Assembly: GCA_022432975.1 (NCBI GenBank)
Contig: CM039506.1
Location: forward strand, 20,918,591-20,982,590
Source: Begonia masoniana
Lineage: Eukaryota; Streptophyta; Magnoliopsida; Cucurbitales; Begoniaceae
Reading direction: 5' to 3'
DNA length: 64,000 bases
Positions 56,451 through 64,000 of this stretch are shown here, piece by piece. A program made the position numbers and the translations under genes. Position 1 is the stretch's first letter, and each line of letters begins with the position of its first letter. The notes beneath the pieces were generated by a model. It made no database searches, was not told the DNA's origin, and saw only the letters and a program-made list of their open reading frames with translations.

Positions 56451-56639
56451 GATGTATAATGTGAGTCTTTGCTGAGTGATGTTTAATGAATTGCACGAGA
56501 TGTCTTGAGTTAGGTTATGTTTTCAAAAAAAAAATAATAATATCCAGGAAGATGTATAACTTAACCAAAATAGAAATGACATATATGAACACGTCTAAAT
56601 AAGTCATGGTTTGGTCTCGGCCCTACTGGGGTCGTTATA

Positions 56640-56829
56640 GAGGATTCAACTTGCCCTTCCTTTCGAATCGCATTACACCTTTAAACGGAGAAACCTTCAG
56701 ATAAACCTCATCGCCCCTTCAAACTCCAATTCTCTCCGTCGAGTGTCAGCATAGCTTTTCTGTCGACTCTGAGCTATCTAGATATCTCCGTCGAGTGTCA
56801 GCATAGCTTTTCTGTCGACTCTGAGCTAT
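56640..56829 (-). pseudogene. E4 integrase segment with 52-bp tandem duplication
   Basis: Minus-strand stretch between S3 and the main pol ORF. It encodes the region around AQSRQKSYADTRRRELEF and the KVSPFKG block. Two identical 52-bp copies lie at 56734-56785 and 56786-56837; since 52 is not a multiple of three this shifts the frame. A TAG at 56830-56832 lies in the same duplicated segment. Confidence 0.85.
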
Positions 56830-59407
56830 CTAGATATGCTGTCGGATAACGGCAATCTTTTCTGCCGTTTGCTGTAGAATCTCGGGACCAACAATACTGG
56901 CCTCACCAACCTCGTCCCAATATAATGGAGATCTACACTTTCGACCATACAAGGCTTCGTGCGGAGCCATACCAATGGTAGCCTGGAAGCTGTTGTTGTA
57001 AGAGAACTCGATCAGTGGCAGATATTTGCTCCACGATCCCTGAAATTCCAACACACAAGCTCTGAGCATATCCTCCAGAATCTGATTCGTCCTCTCTGTC
57101 TGACCATCAGTCTGAGGATGAAATGCCGTACTGAAATTTAGTTGAGTCCCCATAGCTTTGTGCAGACTCTTCCAGAACTTAGAAGTGAATCTTGGATCTC
57201 TGTCTGAGACAATAGAAACTGGTACACCGTGCAATCTAACAATCTCCTGCACGTAAAGCTCGGCGAGCTGATCCATAGAAGACGCCATCTTCACAGCTAA
57301 AAAGTGAGCCGACTTTGTCAATCGGTCCACAATCACCCAGATACCATCATGGCCCTTCGTCGTCCTCGGGAGCCCCGCAATAAAATCCATGGAGATCTGC
57401 TCCCATTTCCACTCTGGAATCGACAGTGGTTGTAATGTTCCAGCCGGCCTCTGGTGTTTTGCCTTAACCTGTTGACAAACTAAACAGGTTTCAACGTACT
57501 TGGCGACCTCCCTCTTCATGTTCGGCCACCAGAAGTATTGCTTTAAATCTCTGTACATTTTAGTGCTTCCTGGATGCACAAAGTAAGCTGAAGAATGTGC
57601 CTCAGCCAATATCTCCTTCTTTAGCTCCTCATCGTTGGGCACGTACCACCTATGCCTGAACTTCAGAATACCGTCATCTGACAAGTTAAATTCAGACACG
57701 TCACCTGAGGTCATGCTCAATCGAAGCTCCTCACACTTCATATCATTCTGCTGAGCTTCACGTATTTTATCTAGAATAGTCGGCCTGAGAGAAATATTGG
57801 TGAGCATATTGGACAACTCTGCCACGATTTCCACATCGAACTTCTCAATCTCAGACCGCAATGCAACAGACATCGCTGCAAGTGAAGGTTGACTCGTAGT
57901 AGGCATTCGGCTCAAAGCATCAGCAACCTTGTTCGCCTTTCCTGGGTGGTACTTGATATCAAAATCATAGTCTTTTACGAACTCCAGCCACCTTCTTTGT
58001 CGCATATTAAGCTCCTTCTGTGTAAATAAGTACTTTAAGCTTTTGTGGTCAGAAAATATCTCGCACTGCTGCCCATATAAATAATGCCTCCATATCTTCA
58101 GTGCGAAGACCACCGCTGCTAACTCTAGGTCATGCGTAGGATAATTCTGCTCATACGGCTTCAACTGTCGAGAAGCATACGCGATAACCTTTCCTTCCTG
58201 CATCAATACACAAAGGAGTCCAACTCCAGATGCATCACAATAAATACTAAATTTGTCACCTTCAACAGGCAGTGTCAGTACTAGAGCTGTAGTCAACTTC
58301 TGCTTCAATTCCATAAAACTGTCATTACAAGCAGCTGACCATACAAACTTCTCGTTCTTCCGAGTCAAGCGTGAAAGCGGAACTGCAATCTTCAAAAATC
58401 CCTCTATAAACTTCCGGTAATAGCCAGCCAACCTGAGAAACCCACGTACTTCACGCACATTTTTAGGCTGTGGCCAATCTCTGACCACCTGAATCTTGCT
58501 CGGATCTACAGAAACCCCTTCTTCTGATATAATATGGCCGAGAAAACTGACTCTATCCAGCCAAAATTCACATTTAGAGAACTTCGGATAAAGCTGGTGT
58601 CGTTGTAAAATTCCGAGAACAGTCCTCAATTGCTCTTCATGCTCCTCTTTCGTCTTAGAATAAATCAGGATATCGTCAATGAAAACCACCATGAATTTGT
58701 CCAGGTACTCCTTGAAGACTCGGTTCATCAAATCCATAAACGCTGCAAGAGCATTAGTAAGTCCAAAAGACATAACTAGGAACTCATAATGCTCATACCT
58801 CGTTCGGAACGCTGTTTTCTGAACATCTTCCTTCCGGACCTTCAGCTGATAATAACCCGAGCGTAGGTCAATCCTGGAAAATACTCGGGCACCCTGTAGC
58901 TGATCAAACAAATCGTCTATTCGAGGCAGCGGATACTTATTCTTCACTGTGAGCTTATTCAGCTCCCTGTAATCCACACATATCCTGAGGGTCCTGTCTT
59001 TCTTCTTGATGAATAGAACGGGCGCACCCCAGGGAGAAAAACTGGGTCGTATAAAACCCTTATCCAGCAACTCCTCGAGTTGAGTTTTCAACTCTCTCAA
59101 TTCAGCAGGCGCCAATCTATATGCATTCTTTGACACTGGCGCCAAACTCGGATAAACATCAATGACAAATTCGATCTCTCTGTCCGGCGGTAATCCGGGA
59201 AGATTGTCAAGGAATATCTCAGAGAATTCTCTGACTATAGGAATGTCACTCTGCTTTACACTATTGAGCAACTTAGTATCAATTACTGTGGCCAAATAAA
59301 ATAGAGCACTCACCTTTGAACTACTCGTTGACCTTCATGGAATAGGAAATAGGCGATCTGCTCAATCTGTTCATCGCCTGATAAGAAAACTCATCTTTAC
59401 CCGGGGG
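56830..59407 (-). pseudogene. E4 RT, RNase H and integrase core (827-codon ORF)
   Basis: Longest ORF of the window (59313-56830). [53 protein letters not shown], active site FIDDILIYS (intact). RNase [19 protein letters not shown] (usual Gly replaced by Leu) and [11 protein letters not shown]. Integrase: HHCC ([15 protein letters not shown] ... [12 protein letters not shown]), catalytic blocks [16 protein letters not shown] and [14 protein letters not shown] and [17 protein letters not shown], all kept. It is in a different frame from gag: a TAG near 59327 and a one-base change near 59310 separate them. Apart from those breaks, the polymerase and integrase cores look intact. Confidence 0.94.
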
Positions 59408-60817
59408 TCAAAATGTCACAATCCCGGATTGACAATCGATGGTGGCGAAGTGCTGTGATAGCCAGTCCATCCCTAAGATAAGATCATAGATCTCTATGCC
59501 CATAACAATCAGGCGAGCATAGAGGGTACTGTCCTCAATCGAGACAATATTGCCCTGGACAATATGACCTGACTGCATACGTTCTCCTGAAGGTAGCATC
59601 ACACTGTACTCGCATTCTGCTAACTCAGGCACAAGCTTCAGTCTAGACACACATGCAGTGGAAACAAAAGAGTGCGTAGCCCCCGTGTCTATCAAAGAAA
59701 ATACTGCTACGCCCGAAATCAGAATAGTACCTGCTATCACGGAAGGCCGAACCTTGTCGTCGACGTCACCAGGCTCGATAAACGCAAATATTCTTGGGGC
59801 CACTATTCTCTGATCGGTAGCCGCCCTTGGACAGTTCTGAGCAAAATGGCCAACCTCTCCACATCTGTAACAACTGTTCGTACCCAATCGACAAGCGCCG
59901 TAGTGTTCCTTCTGGCACTTAGGACAAACAGGCTTCTGAGCGGCCCCTTGGACTTGCTTCCCTTTGCCCTGATCGCCTTTACTATCGTAGGGCATTTTAA
60001 CGCCCCGTTGTTGTTGTTGTGGCTGCCCTCTCGATTGCCAGCCTTTACTTCTGATCTGGGGGTGAATTTCTCGAAAGAAGCCCTTAGATGGCTCCCTCAG
60101 TTTGACAGAATCCCTATCAACTGCCTCAATCTCAAGGGCTCTGGCCACAATCTCGTCGTAGGAAACATTTCGTACCCCTGATATAGTAAGGCTCCTCTGA
60201 AACTCCTGACTAAGCCCTTGCAAAAATCTGCGTACCTTGTCCTCATTGACACTAACCTGACGTGGCGCGAATCGTGACAGTGCCTCAAACCTCCTCACAT
60301 ACTCGGAAATCGAACCAACTTGCCGTAACTGCATAAACTCCATCATCTTCGCCTCTCGTACTGTATGGCTGAAGTACTTGTCATAAAACATCATTTTGAA
60401 TCGCTCCCAACCCATAATCGTCACATCGGTGGTCGCCTTGATGGAATCCCACCAAAATCGGGCATCCAGTGCCAAATGGTAAGTCACCAATGCAACCTTC
60501 TCTCCGTCCTCAATGCTAACATAGGCCAGCATGTCCTCCATGGTTCGAATCCACTCCTCAGCTGAAGAGGGATCCGTAGACTGTCCGTTGAATATCGGAG
60601 GTTAGAGCTTCTGAAATCTCTCCATACCACGATTACCAGAAGTCGCGGTCTCCCGAGCTCGAGCACCCTCACGATCTATCAGGGTACCCAACTGCTGAGA
60701 CTGCCTCTCCATTTGTTGAGCCTGTCGCTCCATGTGCTGGGATTGTTGGGCAATAAAGTCTTTAAGATGGTCAATCGTATCGTCTCAGTCGTCTCGATCA
60801 TTTCCTCGACGCACCAT
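59408..60817 (-). pseudogene. E4 gag and protease, stops at codons 11 and 72
   Basis: Start at the ATG at 60817 (MVRRGNDRDD). TGA at 60785-60787 and TAA at 60602-60604 interrupt the N-terminus; then it is open for about 377 codons from 60541. Blocks: WWDSIKATTDV, GWERFKMMFYDKYF, VGSISEYVRRFEALSRFAP, a Gln-rich linker, CPKCQKEHYG, zinc knuckle CYRCGEVGHFAQNC, protease DTGATHSFV and LILGMDWLSQHF. A TGA at 59408-59410 replaces the Arg codon that E5 keeps as CGA. The MVRG-type start and spacing to the PBS match the other elements. Confidence 0.93.
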
Positions 60818-60830
60818 ATTTTTATAACTC

Positions 60831-60895
60831 CTATAAAGGTTAAACAAATAACTCTAAGAAATTGACAATGAAAAAAGCTTTTAAACATACTTACA
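60831..60895 (-). promoter_or_regulatory. E4 leader: candidate 65-nt intron between PBS and gag
   Basis: Minus strand CAACT|GTAAGT at 60895 and TTTATAG ending at 60831, close to the gag ATG at 60817; same arrangement as E5 and E2. Confidence 0.35.
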
Positions 60896-60965
60896 GTTGA
60901 TGAAGGATGTCCGCGTAGTGGCTGTGCAGTCGAGCAGTCTACAGAACCGTTTTTAAAACCCGGGA

Positions 60966-60977
60966 GCTCTGATACCA
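60966..60977 (-). other. E4 primer-binding site (initiator-Met tRNA)
   Basis: GCTCTGATACCA on the plus strand, 5 bases inside the 5' LTR edge at 60983. Confidence 0.9.
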
Positions 60978-60982
60978 TAAGT

Positions 60983-63900
60983 TGTAACGACCCTTATAAC
61001 TATTCCTAAGTTTTCCATATTTTTTTTTTTAAACCCTTTCGTAAATTTGGTAAGTCAAAGTAAAAAAAAAAAAATCGATTAAATAAAACCATTGAAATAG
61101 AATAGGAAACGGCCCAGCAGAACAGAGGGCAAAAATGGCCCAAGCCCAAAACACATCCACCGGTCAACTCAAAACACATCCACCGGTTGACTCACAAACA
61201 CATCCACCGGTCAGCTCACAAAACACGTCCACCGCTCAACTCACAAAACACGTCAAAACACATCCACCGGTCAACTCAAAACACATCCACCGGTTGAGTT
61301 GACTCAAAACCCATCCACCAGTCAACTCAAAACACATCCACCGGTTGACTCAAAACACATCCACAGGTCAACTCAAAACACATCCACCGGTTGACTCAAA
61401 AACACATCCACCGGTCAGCTCACAAAACACGTCCACCGCTCAACTCACAAAACACATTCACCGCTCAACTCAAAACACAATCCACCGGTCAACTCACACA
61501 TCCACCGGTCAACTCAAAACACATCCACCGGTCAACTCAAAACACATCCACCGGTCAACTCAAAACACATCCACCGGTCAACTCAAAACACATCCACCGG
61601 TCAACTCAAAACACATCCACCGGTCAACTCAAAACACATCCACCGGTCAACTCAAAACACATCCACCGGTTGACTCACAAACACATCCACCGGTCAACTC
61701 AAAACACATCCACCGGTTGACTCACAAACACATCCACCGGTTGACTCAAAACACATCCACCGGTCAACTCAAAACACATCCACCGGTCAACTCAAAACAC
61801 ATCCACCGGTCAACTCAAAACACATCCACCGGTCAACTCAAAACACATCCACCGGTCAACTCAAAACACATCCACCGGTCAACTCAAAACACATCCACCG
61901 GTCAACTCAAAACACATCCACCGGTTGACTCACAAACACATCCACCGGTCAACTCAAAACACATCCACCGGTTGACTCACAAACACATCCACCGGTTGAC
62001 TCACAAACACATCCACCGGTCAACTCAAAACACATCCACCGGTTGACTCACAAACACATCCACCGGTCAACTCAAAACACATCCACCGGTCAACTCAAAA
62101 CACATCCACCGGTTGACTCACAAACACATCCACCGGTTGACTCACAAACACATCCACCGGTCAACTCAAAACACATCCACCGGTTGACTCACAAACACAT
62201 CCACCGGTCAACTCAAAACACATCCACCGGTCAACTCAAAACACATCCACCGGTTGACTCACAAACACATCCACCGGTTGACTCACAAACACATCCACCG
62301 GTTGACTCACAAACACATCCACCGGTTGACTCACAAACACATCCACCGGTTGACTCACAAACACATCCACCGGTTGACTCACAAACACATCCACCGGTCA
62401 ACTCAAAACACATCCACCGGTCAACTCAAAACACATCCACCGGTTGACTCACAAACACATCCACCGGTTGACTCACAAACACATCCACCGGTCAACTCAA
62501 AACACATCCACCGGTCAACTCAAAACACATCCACCGGTTGACTCACAAACACATCCACCGGTCAACTCAAAACACATCCACCGGTCAACTCAAAACACAT
62601 CCACCGGTCAACTCAAAACACATCCACCGGTCAACTCAAAACACATCCACCGGTCAACTCAAAACACATCCACCGGTCAACTCAAAACACATCCACCGGT
62701 CAACTCAAAACACATCCACCGGTCAACTCAAAACACATCCACCGGTCAACTCAAAACACATCCACCGGTCAACTCAAAACACATCCACCGGTCAACTCAA
62801 AACACATCCACCGGTCAACTCAAAACACATCCACCGGTCAACTCAAAACACATCCACCGGTCAACTCAAAACACATCCACCGGTTGACTCACAAACACAT
62901 CCACCGGTTGACTCACAAACACATCCACCGGTTGACTCACAAACACATCCACCGGTTGACTCACAAACACATCCACCGGTCAACTCAAAACACATCCACC
63001 GGTTGACTCACAAACACATCCACCGGTTGACTCACAAACACATCCACCGGTCAACTCAAAACACATCCACCGGTCAACTCAAAACACATCCACCGGTCAA
63101 CTCAAAACACATCCACCGGTTGACTCACAAACACATCCACCGGTCAACTCAAAACACATCCACCGGTTGACTCACAAACACATCCACCGGTTGACTCACA
63201 AACACATCCACCGGTTGACTCACAAACACATCCACCGGTTGACTCACAAACACATCCACCGGTCAACTCAAAACACATCCACCGGTCAACTCAAAACACA
63301 TCCACCGGTCAACTCAAAACACATCCACCGGTCAACTCAAAACACATCCACCGGTCAACTCAAAACACATCCACCGGTTGACTCACAAACACATCCACCG
63401 GTCAACTCAAAACACATCCACCGGTCAACTCAAAACACATCCACCGGTTGACTCACAAACACATCCACCGGTCAACTCAAAACACATCCACCGGTCATAA
63501 AAGTTCAATAGAAACATTACAAAATTAACATATCATTAAAACACGACAAATACCATCAAAACAATCAACCTATAAAACAATCGAACCTAAACTACCCAAC
63601 CGAAACAATTAAACGAAACATTGACCAACTTAAACAAACAAAATACCAACGTATCCCCAACAACCAACTCCGACTTATGGTGTAGGCCAATCGGCCACAG
63701 TAAGTCACGAAAACTTACCTCGTGCGTGTTGAACTTGGAGCTCCGTCCACGAGCATCGTTTACCTAAGAAATTTGCAATGCCGACGTTAAAACAAATTCG
63801 AACCATTAACGTCCAATTTAACGAAATTCTTAACTAAGGAAATTTTTAAAATTCTAACTTAACTAATCGAGGCATTTTAACTACCAATTAATGTTTGATA

Positions 63901-64000
63901 CATCGAACCGCCATTAACGAGTTTGCCCAAAACTCGAAAATTCGTCAATCTCTAATATTTGTCCTAAATCGATTTAACTTCGTCCAACAACGTTCAATAC
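60983..64000 (-). repeat. E4 5' LTR, truncated by the window end
   Basis: Minus-strand end AAGGGTCGTTACA at 60983, then the minisatellite (61147-63496), GGCCAATCGGCC (63685-63696) and the empty E5 target GTTTA (63758-63762). The block with the stem-loop and CAGGTGAGG sites (counterpart of about 42390-42840) is missing between the array and 63500. The promoter end lies outside the window. Confidence 0.93.
61147..63496 (-). repeat. 23/24-bp minisatellite, E4 5' LTR (about 100 units)
   Basis: Same units as 40811-42389 but much more uniform after about 61500. Units come in runs: for example several successive 24-bp TTGACTCACAAACA units at about 62250-62390 and about fifteen successive 23-bp TCAACTCAAAACA units at about 62560-62880, which points to local block amplification. 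The first 350 bp contain degenerate units with insertions. Confidence 0.95.

Larger units (their letters stand above)
54205..56639 (+). mobile_element. S3: solo LTR (2.44 kb) with TSD GAGGA
   Basis: Starts TGTAACACCCTGACTTTTCAG and ends GGGGTCGTTATA (terminal CA changed to TA); TSD GAGGA at 54200-54204 and 56640-56644. It splits the E4 integrase. In sense order: TATAAAT (54354-54360), CTGTAGCCGACAT block (54408), GCTCGAG|GTAAGAC donor (about 54511), CAGGTAAGT (about 54910) and a GGCC block (54940-54955), stem-loop (55488-55502), CAGGTGAGG (about 55537) and a run of CCGGTAGATG-type repeats (55870-56450). Related in layout and motifs to the E3 LTR but diverged in sequence. Confidence 0.94.
40644..64000 (-). 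mobile_element. E4: very large Ty3/gypsy element with two nested insertions, runs off the window
   Basis: Minus-strand element: 5' LTR 60983 to beyond 64000, internal 53819-60982, 3' LTR 52901-53818 plus 40644-43100. E5 is nested in the 3' LTR and S3 in the integrase. Removing them leaves an LTR of about 3.38 kb and an internal region of about 4.7 kb. gag-pol has several stops, at least two frame changes and a 52-bp tandem duplication. The outer flank at the left is GATAA (40639-40643); the other flank is outside the window. Confidence 0.93.

Noticed and set aside
40943..63451. Long ORFs of HPPVNSKHIHRSTQNTSTGQLK-like repeats
   Set aside because: They are open only because a 23-bp unit repeats; several frames and both strands are open, and there is no start context or conserved end. 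Not a repeat protein gene.
61147..63496. Centromeric or free-standing satellite DNA
   Set aside because: All three arrays occupy the same position inside E4-type LTRs with normal LTR ends, so they are LTR components.

Overview
This window is plant nuclear DNA made almost entirely of nested Ty3/gypsy LTR retrotransposons. The evidence for a flowering plant is indirect but consistent: gag-pol polyproteins with a CX2CX4HX4C zinc knuckle, aspartic protease, RT, RNase H, HHCC/DDE integrase and a C-terminal chromodomain-like tail; primer-binding sites matching initiator-Met tRNA (TGGTATCAGAGC); 5-bp target-site duplications (TSDs); and very long LTRs of 2.3-3.4 kb. The protein features fit chromoviruses of the Tekay/Del type (family knowledge, not a search). 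No host protein-coding gene, tRNA or rRNA was recognised.

Layout. 1-949 is an LTR fragment fused to a decayed pol (950-2466), gag (2467-3684) and LTR (3849-6414) of element E1. 6415-8206 is an LTR copy of the E4 family with a minisatellite, 8207-9491 is unrecognised spacer, and 9492-10161 is the edge of an E3-type LTR. A 100-N gap lies at 10177-10276. E2 (minus strand, 10277-22178) carries solo LTR S1 (11580-14155) in its 3' LTR. LTR fragments at 22179-26848 carry solo LTR S2 (22309-24608). 26849-28095 is unassigned, and 28096-29465 is an old LTR plus PBS and a degenerate internal start. E3 (minus, 29471-39352) is a complete element with TSD GATTG. E4 (minus, 40644 to beyond the window) is interrupted by the complete plus-strand element E5 (43101-52895, TSD GTTTA) in its 3' LTR and by solo LTR S3 (54205-56639, TSD GAGGA) in its integrase.

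Relationships. Several insertions can be proved because an unoccupied copy of the target is also in the window (E5 against 63758-63762; S1 against 21449-21453). The segment left of the gap (about 950-10161) is an inverted copy of about 38690-48540. It shares three insertion junctions, a gag stop and an RT active-site change with it, so it is either a true inverted duplication or an alternate-haplotype contig scaffolded backwards. All gag-pol copies carry stops and/or frameshifts, so none looks autonomous. E2 is the best preserved: one frame with four stops and a changed integrase catalytic residue.

The most interesting signal is in the LTRs. LTRs with otherwise diverged sequence share one order of parts: a TATA-like box only 160-410 bp from the LTR start, a GTATG/GTAAG splice-donor-like site, a GGTAAGT site followed by a GGCC-N4-5-GGCC palindrome, a short stem-loop whose stem sequence changes in a compensatory way between families, AGGTGA/CAGGTGAGG donor-like sites, a family-specific minisatellite, then GGGT(C)GTTACA. 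This suggests a long, structured, possibly spliced RNA leader under selection.
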